Of a DNA stretch of 64,000 bases, positions 22,603 to 34,642 are shown piece by piece; position 1 is the first letter of the stretch, and each line of letters opens with the position of its first letter. Under the pieces are notes generated by a model. It did no database searches and was not told the origin of the DNA. It worked only from the letters and a program-made list of their open reading frames with translations. Position numbers and translations under genes: made by a program. Location of the stretch: the NCBI GenBank assembly GCA_020726505.1, contig JAHLEZ010000005.1, positions 2,356,001 to 2,420,000 of the forward strand, in the 5' to 3' direction. The DNA comes from Leptodontidium sp. MPI-SDFR-AT-0119 (Eukaryota > Ascomycota > Leotiomycetes > Helotiales > Leptodontidiaceae).

Positions 22603-24741
22603 TCACTGATTTCCAACCCCACCCCACCCAACTTTCCCTACACTCTCCAGCCTCACCCCCAGTCCTTCCAGGACGTCTTTAGCAAGAACACCTCTCCCAT
22701 CAAAAACCCACTTCGGTTTCTGCAGACGATATGCGATTCTACTCCAGTCCAAATCATGCCCTACCCCATTCTTGCTGCCTCCAGTGCCAGCTGTCCCCAC
22801 GGCATGTGTCCTGGAGCATTCAACGCACTCTTGTGCGCAGTCAGGCTCAGAATACAGTCGTTGGAGAGGATCTGCGTCGAACAGTGTTGAGGTTGAAGAC
22901 AGATAGTTACTGAGTGCGAGGATCTCCGTTTCCGTTGGCTCGAGGGCGTTGAAAGGTCGGGGATCCAGAAGCCTCTTCTTCTCGCTTGCCTTGAACGATC
23001 TTTCTGGCGAAGTAGAGGCGGTCTTGAACTCGTCACAATCCGTCATGATCAACACCCCAGAACTTCCTTCGCACGCAGCGTACACGTTTGAATAGACCTC
23101 AATACATCCTCCGTTGCACTTCAAAGCTGCCTTTCCCAAAAGTGTTTCAATCTCGCTTGTAATTTGACTTGGGTCGCAGAATGGATCGTAGACTGCGATC
23201 TCCATTGGCGCATCTTCAAGCAGGATTTTGATACATTCCAATGCAGGTGATTCTCGCGTGTCGCTTGTACCTTTCTTGAAGGCATATCCGAGGATCGTGA
23301 GTTTCTTACCCACAACCGTACCATTCAGACACCGAATAACTCGTCTTGTGAAGCGTGTCCGTTGCCAGGTATTAATCGTGAGAACTTGTGTCCAGTATTC
23401 TGCAACTTCTTCCAGCCCCAAGGTCTCGGCGAGGTAAACCAGGCTCAAGATGTCTTTCCGAAAACAAGAACCCCCGAACCCGATACCTGCTTGTAGGAAT
23501 TTAGACCCGATTCGCGGGTCTGTGCCGACGGATTGTGAAATCTCGGTGATATCGGCGCCTGTCTTCTCGCAGATAGCGGAGATCGAGTTGATAGAGGAGA
23601 TGCGCTGAGCTAACATTGCATTTGCTACGAGTTTGGAGAGTTCAGAAGACCATGTATTGGTCGTGATGATTCTTGAAGCCGGTATCCAAGAGTAAACCGA
23701 TGCAAGTGTTGCCGCAGCTGAACGTCCAGAAGGCGTTGACGAGCTACCTATTATGATGCGGGATGGGTTAAGGAGATCGTTGATAGCTGTTCCTTCAGCA
23801 AGAAACTCGGGATTCGACAGGATTTCGAAGTGTTCGTTCGGGCGGTAGACCTGGAGCTATATCGTCACAAACGTCAGATGAGTTTTAATGGAGGTCAGGA
23901 ATGGGTACATACGGTGTCTCGAATCAGCTCTGATGTTCTACAAGGAACCGTACTCTTCTCTACCAGTATTGCCCCGAGTCTTGCATGCAAAGCGATCTCT
24001 TTTGTTACAGCTTCTAACGCCGTAACATCGGTTGCTCTCCCTGCACCCAATCCTCTCATTTTCGTTGGCGTATTTACGGCGATGAGTACGATATCAGCCT
24101 CGCTGATGGTCTTAGAGACTTCAGTTGAGAAATACAGGTTCGGTGCTCGTGCGGTGATACTCATCTCACCATCTTCTTGGCATTGGCTCTCGCATTCTGA
24201 AGTCGTGGAACTGGACGAAGACTCGCTAGAGGATTGCGAGGAGTATGTTGGATTCTGGGAGATTTTGCAAGCTCGAGAACCGTCCCGACCTATCCGAAGA
24301 ATGTAATCAAGTCCTGGTTCGTGAATGGGCAAGTGTTTTGATTTCCATTGTGCGATTCTGCGAGGGTCCCGGTCCACAACCGTGACTTTGAGATGAGGAT
24401 TCTGGAAGGCAATCACCGCTGCTGTTGGGCCACCTGGGAGATATCAGTACTTCCACTCTATCCGAGTATCTCCAATTGCACTTACCAACATATCCGGCGC
24501 CGATACAACAAATATTCTTCACCGTCATTGTTCCAGGTGTAGTCTCGTTCAAGGAAGCGACCGCTTTTCTCCTTGTGCTATCACCAACACTTGCAGTTTC
24601 CAGCGCATCGTGGAGTCTCATGGCCTGTAGAATAGGGCTGAACGTCAAGCTGCCATCTGGAGTTGTCGGTGCAGTTGAAATGTAGTTGAAGTACTGTTCT
24701 GAGTCCACCTCAGACATCGGGATGGAGGTCTTTCCGTCCAT
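22603..24741 (-). CDS. UDP-glucose 6-dehydrogenase, long fungal form
   Basis: Three exons: 24741-24486, 24433-23913 and 23856-22603. Introns are 52 bp (GTAAGT...CCCAG) and 56 bp (GTATGT...TATAG). The product has 676 aa, compared with 400-500 for most UGDHs. It oxidises UDP-glucose to UDP-glucuronate with two NAD+. Seen: Rossmann motif GAGYVGG from residue 81, VDRD, the NTPT motif, EKSTVP, NPEFLAEGTA, the catalytic-Cys motif GFGGSCFRKD, and YAFKKGTSDTRES. Extensions: about 71 residues before MTVKNICCIGAG, a Ser/Glu-rich insert in the NAD domain (near SSQSSSESSSSSTTSE), and a C-terminal tail. The second Met, at TVKNICC, is the usual start of the family and could be used instead. Divergent from the GT4 gene. 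Confidence 0.92.
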
Positions 24742-25677
24742 TTTGCGTTTGAAATCCACAGAGTACCTAGGCACGTCGGTGTGCTGCTCTTGTCAGCCAA
24801 ACGTGTCACAGGTTTGCAATAAATCGGCCATACCGGGTGGAAAAGTGCTGAATGATCTATTGGTAGCAGATTTGGATACGAAACCCCCTTCTGTCAAATG
24901 GGAAAGACAGTTGGACGAGGTGACTTTCCTGATGAGAAGCAAGACTGTGTTTTTAGGATAGGCGGGTCACACAGCGCGAGAAATATAAACAGGAAGAGGG
25001 AATGCCCACATGCAAGGCTGTACCTGCGGCAGCCGCGACTTGACCCGACTCATCTCACCCGTTCCTCCTTGTTATTATCTGCATCTGAATCATCCATCAT
25101 CAACATTGCAGTCCCATCACAAGGACCAGTCGACCTCCTCCCTAAAGTCTGAGGCAAATCTTTCAACCTTTGAAATTCCACAACACAGCTCCACGACCAA
25201 TAATAATACACACGTTGCCCAAGGCTGTGGTACTCATCATACCCTGCACAGAAATGTTCTGCAGTGATGCATGCCACAAGGAGGGGTGGAGGGGTAATCG
25301 CGAGTTCATCAGCCTTGCATCCATAGATTCACCCACGTGGGGCTAGTTCTCGGCTGTCAGTTGCCCACCCAATTGGACCCTTCAACACTATCAAGTAAAT
25401 ACAGCCAATCAAGGGCTATTTTTGAAAACGAGATATCAACATGCGTGGTGGGTGGTAGAAATGTCTTGGTGATCTTGGTGTGCTGCTGAGACTTGTGCAA
25501 GTAGGTAGTAGGTACTGTACCGTGTGCTGCAAGTGTCAGGTGGACATGTTCAGAGTCATGACGATGCGCGCGAGTCGTTTCGATAAATGTCTCTTTGTGC
25601 AGCAAAAAGTATTGAAGAAAATGTAAAAAGTTATACTACTCAAATTCTTGGAATTATCAATACCATTGCCCGTAACC
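24742..25677. promoter_or_regulatory. Shared 5' region of the divergent UGDH and GT4 genes
   Basis: The 936 bp between the two start codons contain no gene, so both genes are read outward from one region. No specific transcription-factor site was identified. The layout would allow co-regulation but does not prove it. Confidence 0.55.
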
Positions 25678-27171
25678 ATGGCGAGGCCAAGCGAAACCGA
25701 AACGAGTCTTCCCTTCCCGGAAGAGCTCAGAGGGAAGAAACTCCTCCTGGCAACAGAATCTTTTGGACCCGTGAACGGTGTCAGCAGAACAACACTCAAT
25801 CTCGTAACATATCTACGATCGCAAGGTGTAAATGTTGCTGTTGTCGCACCAGAGATAAGCACCAGCTCCTCCACTCCCGCCATCTCATCAACCACCACAC
25901 ACAACAATGAAATCGAGGTCCGTCTCCAAGGATACCCGCTGCCCTACAACCCCGAACTCTCCGTCGTCTACCCCGTTCGTCTCTCCGCTCTCTATTCGCG
26001 AACCTTCAATTCGCCACCAGATCTCATCTATCTCGCCAGCCCTGCAAGTCTCGGTTTCCAAATCCTCCTCCAACTTCGTCAACAACAGAGACCCGTTCCG
26101 GTCCTGCTGAACTTCCAAACCGATCTCTCGGGTTATTGCGAGATTTTATTCCCATCTCCACTAGACCGCTGGGCAGTCTGGGTCTTCAGATCAGTGCAAG
26201 GATATTTATTCCGCCATGCATCCGTCAAAACCGTTTTCTACCCCTCCGGCTTCGTGAGGCGGTACCTAGAGAAAGCTGGGGTCCAGAGCTCGAAAATGAT
26301 GAATCTACGCAGAGGTGTTGATTGTATCACATTTAACCCCAAGAAACGTGATCCTGAGATGAGGAAACGCCTGGCGCCGAACGGTGAACTGATCCTCGTC
26401 TGTGTGTCGAGGCTTGCTCCCGAGAAGGGCTTTGAGTTCTTGGCTAAGGCGGCAAAGAAGTTGGATGAGCAGGGTTTGAAATTCAAACTGCTGATTGTGG
26501 GCGGTAACAAGAATCCGCAAGTTGTACAGGAAATCAGAGACTACTTTGGGTACTTGAATGAGGAAGGGAAGGTTGTATTTAGGGGATTTCTGAAGGGTGA
26601 AGAGTTAGCCAAGGCGTATGCTGTTGGAGATTTATTTCTCCATTGCTCCATTACAGAGACTTTTGGATTGGTAGTGTTGGAGTCGATGGCGAGTGGTGTT
26701 CCAGTCATTGCCAGAGATGAAGGGGGTCCGAGTGAGATCGTGGAGGATGGAAGATCTGGGTACTTGGTACCGCCGAATGATTTGGATGGATTCGTGGGAA
26801 AAGTTTTGAAGCTTGGAAAAGACACCAAATTGCGGACAGAGATGGGTCTCCAATCGAGACAAATGGCCGAGGAAGCAACGTGGGAGAAAATAAACAACAA
26901 AGTTGCTTGGAAACTGGCTGAAGCGTTGGACGACAGTCCGGCACTTGAAGCACCTCCAAGTTTCTCAATCCCGATTTACAGTTGGCTGCTTCTGAGTCCG
27001 GGATTGAGAAGATGGCTAGGGTCCTTCATGGTCGATGCAAAACTTGCTGGAGGCTTGGGCATTATCGTTGGTGTCTGGGGTGGATTGGTCATTACATGGT
27101 TGCTGGTACAGTTTTCGTTGTTGGTTAGAGCGAGGGCTCCTTGGATGGTTGAGGTTTTCCGTGGCCGTTAA
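25678..27171 (+). CDS. GT4-family glycosyltransferase with C-terminal membrane helix (SQD2/MgtA-like)
   Basis: A single exon of 497 aa from the ATG at 25678. The donor-independent N-lobe opens KLLLATESFGPVNGVSR, followed by LIYLASPASLGFQ and NFQTDLSGYCE. The C-lobe has LVCVSRLAPEKGFEF, the phosphate-binding loop of GT4 enzymes, LLIVGGNKNP, VVFRGFLKGEEL, and the EX7E pair at residues 327 and 335 inside TETFGLVVLE, then GVPVIARDEGGPSEIV. Closest architecture known to me is SQD2 and MgtA/Agt-type enzymes, which move a sugar from a nucleotide donor to diacylglycerol or a glycolipid. A hydrophobic helix (about 460-487) predicts membrane anchoring near the C-terminus. Next to UGDH, UDP-glucuronate is a plausible donor; the acceptor is unknown. 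Confidence 0.88.
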   Translation: MARPSETETSLPFPEELRGKKLLLATESFGPVNGVSRTTLNLVTYLRSQGVNVAVVAPEISTSSSTPAISSTTTHNNEIEVRLQGYPLPYNPELSVVYPVRLSALYSRTFNSPPDLIYLASPASLGFQILLQLRQQQRPVPVLLNFQTDLSGYCEILFPSPLDRWAVWVFRSVQGYLFRHASVKTVFYPSGFVRRYLEKAGVQSSKMMNLRRGVDCITFNPKKRDPEMRKRLAPNGELILVCVSRLAPEKGFEFLAKAAKKLDEQGLKFKLLIVGGNKNPQVVQEIRDYFGYLNEEGKVVFRGFLKGEELAKAYAVGDLFLHCSITETFGLVVLESMASGVPVIARDEGGPSEIVEDGRSGYLVPPNDLDGFVGKVLKLGKDTKLRTEMGLQSRQMAEEATWEKINNKVAWKLAEALDDSPALEAPPSFSIPIYSWLLLSPGLRRWLGSFMVDAKLAGGLGIIVGVWGGLVITWLLVQFSLLVRARAPWMVEVFRGR

Positions 27172-28025
27172 TGGCTTACACCGGGCTGCTTGCTTTTAGT
27201 TCCATATACCCGTTTTCTCTTATGAAGCTCTTGCAAAGATGAAGATATACTTTCCACGCTTTGATTTCAGGGCCAAGGGGCTTTCTTGGCCCCTCTTGCA
27301 TGTTTGATCTGCCAGGGCATCGGCCGTTGAAGCGAGGCGCATGGGTCCGGATCCGAGCCAGCAACCGCAGTGACTTCACTACGAACTCTATTTCCACCTC
27401 TTCTCTCCCTCCCTCTTCCTCAGGAACAACATCATCCATCCCACTTCTCAAATCATCTCCATCGCCTCCCCATTAAACAAAACATGCGATTCCTAGTTTC
27501 TAGCTTGGAGTTTCTTTCCATGACTCGCAAAGAGAAGTTTCTCGAAGCCAGCAAAGCTAATGGGAGAAGATAAAGCATGAACGTCCTCCCCACCACTGAA
27601 ACCTCTGGCGTTTACCGTATCATGCGACCTCGCACTCAAGCTTCATGATTCGTTTGATACCCAATGCCAGAGCCTCATCGCACGATGGGGAGTTGGTAAT
27701 CCTCAGCCCGTGTATCATGGGTATCCTTCAACGGGAATAGGGTTGACCCCAGGGAGGCAAACCTTTCGCCCACCTGCTCTGCTCTGCTGTCCTGTTTTTT
27801 TGGTAAACTTTTATTTCGCATTGTTGACGACGTGCTTTACGGGGAACTGGCTGGCTCCTGGTATTTCCTGCCGTCTGAAGTGTGTTCTTTTCGCTCATCT
27901 CTCCTTCTACCATCTTTTCTTTGAAATCATCTGCTGGTCCAACTTTACGCCCTCCTTTTTATTCATTCCCGCTGGTCGCTACATTCTCTATTGCTGTATA
28001 TAAGGCACAGCTTTGACACGAAATC
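27172..28025. other. Intergenic region, CT-rich promoter
   Basis: Separates the GT4 gene from the large acidic gene on the same strand. It is C/T-rich near 27900-28000, as in fungal promoters. No gene recognised. Confidence 0.4.
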
Positions 28026-31000
28026 ATGGCCTCCCACGAAGTAGTAACAACCCTCGTCACTGCGCTGCACACGAACATCGACAGCATACACGCGACGCTC
28101 CAATCTCTCTCCTCCCACCCAACTCACGAAGCAGAACTCCAGCGCCTCGCCGCCGAGCGAGAAGCCAAGATCTTTGACCTCCGAACTGCACACGCACAAG
28201 CTCTCCAAGTACTCGCCAACCAGCGCTTGAAGGAACAAGATGAGCTTGAAGCGCAGAGACAGAAAGAGGCTGAAGAGCTGGAGGAGCAGCGGAAGAAAGA
28301 ATGGGAAGAGATATTGAAGAAGCGGGCGAGAGAAGATGAAGAAAGGAAAGAGAGAATCCGGAAGCAAGAAGAAGAGAGGGAGAGGAGTAACCGAGAAGAG
28401 GATGAGTGTAGAGAGACTGAACGAGAGCAGCGGGAATTGAAACTCGCCGAGGATATCGAGAAAGAGCTGGAGAGGGTAGAGGATGAGATTGAAGCCAAAG
28501 TCGAGGAGGGAAAAAAAGCTTTGAGAGAGTTGGATGAAAAGCGTAGGGTGGGTACTCTTCCTTGTTCTTCAATTTCGCCGTCATCTCTTTCTTTTTAGTG
28601 TTATTGATGAATTATCCGAGTCCAAGATCCTAGAGATATATCTTGAGCTGGAGAGCTGACGCGCGGACGAAGGCTATCAATGCGGAGATCGACAAAGCGC
28701 TCAACATGCCGACTGTTATTCCAAAAATTAAATATCGAAGCCGCACGCGGACTTTGAGCAGGGCTGGGACTATGGAGCTGGGCAATCTAGCAGAGCACAC
28801 TACAGAGGCATCTGTTGTTCCAGCTGAGAGCAAGGAGGTTAAGACACCGGAACCTGGGGCATGGCTCGGGAAAGGAGCTTCGAAAGAAGATATCGTGGGT
28901 ACGAGAGAATTGGTTGATCCCCATGATGTGGCCAAAATGGATGAAGCTTTTTCGAAGCCGGGAAATGTATTCGTCGATGGGAATAATGGTGAGGGTGGGA
29001 CGAGAGATTTAGCCAATATTTTGATTCCCAAGTCACCCAAGTCTACCGACGAATCAGCACCACCGATTTTGGCTACACCTAATCGCGACGAGGAGACAAG
29101 AGATCTGTCTAACAGAAATTTCGAAACCGAGAACACTTCGGAAGATCTATTTCAAGAGCCCGATCGAACATCGAACAAGAACCTGTCCACAGAAACTCCA
29201 ATTGTCAGCCAAACTAAAGAACTACCATCCAACTCAAACACCGAAGATGATATCGAGTGGGTCGAAAATTCCATTGCAAGCAAAGAGGAGCTATTGAACA
29301 AGGAACAATCGCACGAGGTCACTCAAAAATCTTTGCAATTAGCCACTCTCGCCGAAGACGCAGACAAGTCCCCACATCCGGAGGACGAGCTCAGCGAAGG
29401 GACTTTGGTAGACGACCAGCCACAATCGACAAGCACCGACGCTCATCTTGCTTCAACAGAGCCGAAAGACCTGAATGCAGATAATGATTTGTCAATTTCA
29501 GCCCCCGATTTAGACAAATTCCAGGGGACTCCGCATCGCAGCATCGAAAGTGATATCTTGGCAAATCTGAAGAACAAGTCTGTCGACAGTACCTCGACTG
29601 GTGAGAAATCAAATGGCGATTCAATGAAAGACGACGATTCGGATTTGGAAAACACGGACCCATTGTGGAGCAGTTTCAAACGTTTGGCTGAACAGTCAAC
29701 ATTTCCATCCGTGGAGAAAGACAATACGTCCAACGGTACATCGCCAGTCAACAGTAGTTTAGATCTTCTCCCAGAGAGAAAGGATCCATCTGGCTTGGTT
29801 GGAAAGTCGACCATCGACATCCCAGCATCTTCGGCTTTGGCATCAGAGGAAGATCGATCCACTGGCATCCAAGAGGTCAATGGAAACGAGGCAAGGGAAG
29901 CAGGCGACGAAGTCCATGACACCACAGAAAGTCCAAAGGAGTTGAACGAGGCCAGAGATATCTCTAGGGACGAGGGCCCGTCGGCCGTGAGAGGAGGAAA
30001 TGAGACGCAGCAGGATGAACCGCTTACTAAGGACGAAAATCCAGCTATGGAAAACCCTGCCAAAGCACTCGAGAGTGAAGATGAGCACTTGCCCGGTCTT
30101 ATAGCTGATGTTCATCCTTCAGTGTCCGAGAACTTAGATACAAAGACTGAAAACACCCAGGATCGAGATCTAGTAGATGATAGCGGCTCCCAGAGCGATG
30201 AATCCCTGGACAAAGATCATCAGCTTCCTCTAGTAGAAATCCAGCCAACCGCGGTCGATGAGCAGAAGTCCCAAGTAGATGACGATCAGGAATTGCCAGA
30301 AGAACACCACGAAATAGATCGAGCCGCCAAACAAGCTCTGGACTCAGAAAACCTTGTGCTACAAGATGTCGGTGGTTTGGAGGACACAACGTCAAGTAAC
30401 TCGAAGAACATTACTATTGAACCAGGGCATTTGTCACCGGAAGAAACACAATCGCAAGAAACTGCCGCTTTACCGATAGACCCCGAAGATCATGACGAAC
30501 CAGAATTCAATTCCCCTGTTGATATCAGCGAAAGTCCAAGCCTCCAACCAGAAGCCATTAACAGATCCATGGATCTTAAACCTTCCAATTCCAGTTTAAG
30601 GGATCTAAGTATCGGACAGGCTAATTCCGAGTTGGTCACCAAGTACAGCAACGAAGTAGTTTCTCCATCATTGCCAGAAGAGAGTCAGGGCGTCGTGAGT
30701 GTCTCATTGTCGCATGATGTTCAAGGTAATGAAACGGCTTCAGAAGTGCTACCGAAAAAAGCACCAGTTGAGGAAATTGTGCCAACGAGCGACATCCGCG
30801 AGACTCCGGACAGCCCAGAGATTGATGACAAGTCATTCGAGGATATGTATCCCGAGTTACAGATCCGGAATCTGGATGCTGTTGCCAACCATAAACAGTC
30901 TCAACCGAAGCCAAGTGACAACGAGGAGTCGCAGGAGAGTCACTTAGACCAAAATATCCGAACAGAGGAGACATCATCCACATTATCTCAGACTGGTCTC

Positions 31001-34000
31001 AAGGTCCAAGGCGACACTGAAGACGGCAAAGATTCAGTAGATGAGGGGCAAATCAAACCTTTGGACCAGTCAACCAATGCTGGAACCAAGAACTCAGAAC
31101 ATGATTTGGAACCTAAACAGGTCGACATTGGTGGCGATCCAAGCGGCAACGAAGCGGAAATTTTGAGTTCTTCCCCGGATAAGAAGGACTCTGAAGTCCA
31201 GGTACCAGTTACCGCTGATATCGATACGGCCTCTAGAGGGGACGAGAATCCAATCAAGACAACAGCCCAAGACGAGATACCCTGGGCTGTTTCTAGTCCA
31301 GAGTCGCCCATAACCCTGAATGACCAGAGTCTACAAGGAGATGAGAGAAATGCAGAACACGACGAGAAGAACGCAGCTTCGTCAGCCGAAGAGCAATTGA
31401 ACATTTCTTCCACTCATGACCAAAACGGAACAATTGATGTTCTGCCCCGACGCACAACTTCAGAAACAGATAGTGCAGAGAATGAGAGGCTTGGAAACGA
31501 TGAAAGGGCTTTGAGTCCAAGTAAAGGAGAGATCTCTGTTGTCAAAGAAAGCCATGGAGACAGCCACACTGCCGAAGAAGTCGAGAGCGATGATAATTCA
31601 TCGCCAGTCAAATCAACTGAAGACAAAGAGTCAGCTCGAGTTGCAGAAAATGACCGTGAAAATACCGCTGTCTGGGAGTCCAATAATCGGTCCATCGAGC
31701 ACACTAGAGAGCCCGAAAGCCATCTCAACAATAGTGTTGTCATCAACCAAGCCCTGGATCACGAAGCTTCAGACACAAAAGTGCTTGTTCAGCCGCCCAC
31801 GTCGTTAGATCCAACCCAAGACGGACCCGAACCTCTTGTGTCCGAAGGGCCGGAAGCAACCTCCGAGGCTCTTAACACCCAGCAGATACCGGAGCCTCTA
31901 GACTCCCCCACCATAGTCACTTCTGGGGAGGGTATGGCTGCAGCTAAAGAAATCAATCTTGGCGGACCGAATGAGAACGTAGATTCGGCTCCCTTAGGAC
32001 AGACATCTGAATATCAAAGTTTCGAGGACCGTCCGTTAAGTCCCCTATGGAAAGACACGCCCGAAACAGGATCTGCTCTCGAATCGACACAAATGACGCC
32101 CGTTGCGTCGTCGGATAATTTGATTAGAAATGAGCTTGAATCTCAGGAAATGATGCTGCTTGGGAATGGCACAGAGATAGCCAAAGACGGGAAAGACACA
32201 CAACTCTCCGACGATGACTTCTCAAGAGAACCCACTACGCGAAGTACTTCGGAAGCCCCTGAAAATGTCAGTTCCAAGACTTTGTTGAATGGGACTCAAG
32301 ATTCACATGAAGCGGCTGTGCCGAATGTCAGGACTGAGTTACCCAGTAATGAGCCAGCTGAAGTGCCAAATGAGGCCCTTCAACACCAAACCAACGGCAT
32401 CGATGACAATACTGAAGAACAGTTCAAAAGTCAAGACGTGCCTTCTGCTGGTCTGGGAACTTGGCCACAATGGACAAGTCGAGATTTGATCATTGACCAT
32501 GATGAGGATCACCAGTCCACGGATGATGACCAGTATCACTCTGTCGAAGATCAAAATACTGGCTGGTCTCAAGCAGATGACGACGACCATCGCCATGCTG
32601 CCTTACGAGAATCCAGTTCCAACTCTCTCAGCTCTCCAGAGCATACGGTTGCATCTACTCGAGATGTTGAAACAGAGCAACACCAAAGTACTCCCAACCA
32701 GTATAAAGACGGCGAGCCTTGGCCTCTACGGGACGTCCAGCATCAGGCCACTGTGAACGGCGCCGACATCCACGAGCAAGATGATCATGACGATGATCAT
32801 GCACACGACGGTGGTTCAGAAAACAGCGATAACTGGTCCGAAAGTCGCGATGAGACTGAAGATGAGGATGAAGAAACCGAGCCCGAACAGCGGTTCGGAA
32901 GCCTAAGACCAAACACAGTTCATAGAATGACAAATGAGGACGAATACTTACCAAGGTCGGCCAGAAATATTCCAGCTACCGATGTTGATAGCGAGGATAT
33001 GAGCTTCGAAGAAAAATATGGCGTTCCTAGATCAACAACGCCTATCAGATCCCTATCCAGAATAGAAAACCACCACGAGTCACCACACACAGTTCAAGAT
33101 GCAGACGACTTATTCGACGAAGACGATTCAGAAGACGATAGTCAGTCTGAACGCGACCCCCGAGATTCGTACCCAGAGGATCTAGCCGATCAATACTTCC
33201 AACGAGCCGAAACTCCACTTGAAGTGGTCCCCGAACACGAGCCTCTGACGGAATTCAATGACACCTACGCTTCGCATCGGTCATCTGGTCTTTTTGCCAA
33301 TCTCGTGGACACTGTTCGTTCGGATATCCCCGCTGTTCGGCAGGCGCAACTTGACAACTATCAACCAGCACTTGAATATTCTCTTGGAAATGCAACTAGA
33401 CCTCGCGCAGTCTCTTTCGAGGAAGATGAGCCAGAATATGCGTCGCGTGATGCTCCACAGTACGAATCATCTCTACACGTTCGAACACACACGGCAGATA
33501 CCGTCCCATCTTTCGAATCATACGCTCAATCAGATTCAATCCCAACTACTCCATCCGAAACTTCGTCAAGCCCCTTCATGGACAACCCCCACAACGACCC
33601 AGTGATTCGGGATTCTGGGCGGGACCGTGGGATGACAGAGTCTTCGCAGCCGCCACATGACTTGATTGCAGAGCCTGCGAAGGAGGTAACTTTTGATCCG
33701 GCATTTGTGAATGCGTACCCATCTTTAGTGTCACCCAAGACTAGCTATGTAGATCTGAATGAGGAGACTCGAGACCGCTCAGGTGCCGGCTATGGCTCTT
33801 TTGGAGCCCAGACGGGATTGGAAGCTCACCGAGCTGAGATCTCGCCTATTAAAGGGGTTGAGAGTGGTGCATTTGCTGTCCCTAGTAGTGTTGAAACAAC
33901 CAAAGTACCGACCGTGGCCAGCGAACCCTTCCAGACATCACCAAATGGTCAGAGGAGCCCCAGTTACGATTCAAACAAGACTCCGACAACAGAAAGCCCT

Positions 34001-34642
34001 TTCCAAGCAACGAAAAGCCTACCCAGAACGCCACCTCGCCTGTCCATAAACTCCCAGTCATCTCCCTCGCCGATTGTCCTGAGCGGCTCTCCTTCCTCAT
34101 CGCCTGGCCTCTCAAAGCGTCCACCACCCCAAGTACCCACCGGCAGTCCTGGAAGTCTCTTCGCCAAAACCCGCTCAGTCTTCGAGCTTGCATCACCTCA
34201 AGGCTCACCAGCTCTAGCACCAAGTCCCATCACAGCTCTTTCCGCGATTCGACACAACTCTCCTCCTCCACCGCCGCCGCCTAGGCGATCTATCGGCTCA
34301 CGCCCATCATCACTTCAAATCTCCGAGCCAGTAAACTACGATCCTCCTCAAGAAAAAGGAAAAGTAAAAGAGCTGAAGGAAGAGATAGAAGAAGAAGAAT
34401 TCATGCCCCGCAGCCTAGACGGAAACAACAAGCCCCCCTCGCCAGTCTTCATCCCATCCCGCTCAGGCTCCATCTCCTCTCTCCGCAAAGAAGACGACGA
34501 TCCGCTCATCAAGAAAAGGAATAGCAATCCGTTCTTAGGTACTCTATCAAGACTCGTTGGGGGTGTACAAGGGCAAGGATTAGAAGATAGTGTGCATAAT
34601 CCTGCAAGGGAACCGCTTCTGAAGCGTGCGGATGAATATTGA
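28026..34642 (+). CDS. Giant acidic disordered protein with N-terminal coiled coil
   Basis: Exon 1 is 28026-28547 and exon 2 is 28634-34642; an 86-bp intron (GTGGGT...TCCTAG) joins them in phase 0 to give 2176 aa. Residues about 1-45 form a leading helix, then an extreme Glu/Arg/Lys coiled coil runs to about 195. The next 1,700 residues are acidic, Ser/Glu/Asp-rich and without globular features, ending in DDDDHRH and DDHDDDHAHD clusters near residue 1310-1390. The C-terminus is Ser/Pro-rich with PxxP-type sites and a run NSPPPPPPPRRS, as in SH3-binding proteins. I recognise no domain or family. The acceptor was chosen because others leave an in-frame TAG at 28631. In-frame codons continue past the stop (see findings). 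A cytoskeletal or endocytic scaffold is possible, but this rests only on composition. Confidence 0.8.

Noticed and set aside
24742..24774. UGDH start extended to 24774
   Set aside because: That start is GTG; the first ATG in frame is at 24741.
21210..27171. Polysaccharide or secondary-metabolite gene cluster around GH128, UGDH and GT4
   Set aside because: No backbone synthase, transporter or pathway regulator is present; only the UGDH-GT4 pair is suggestive.
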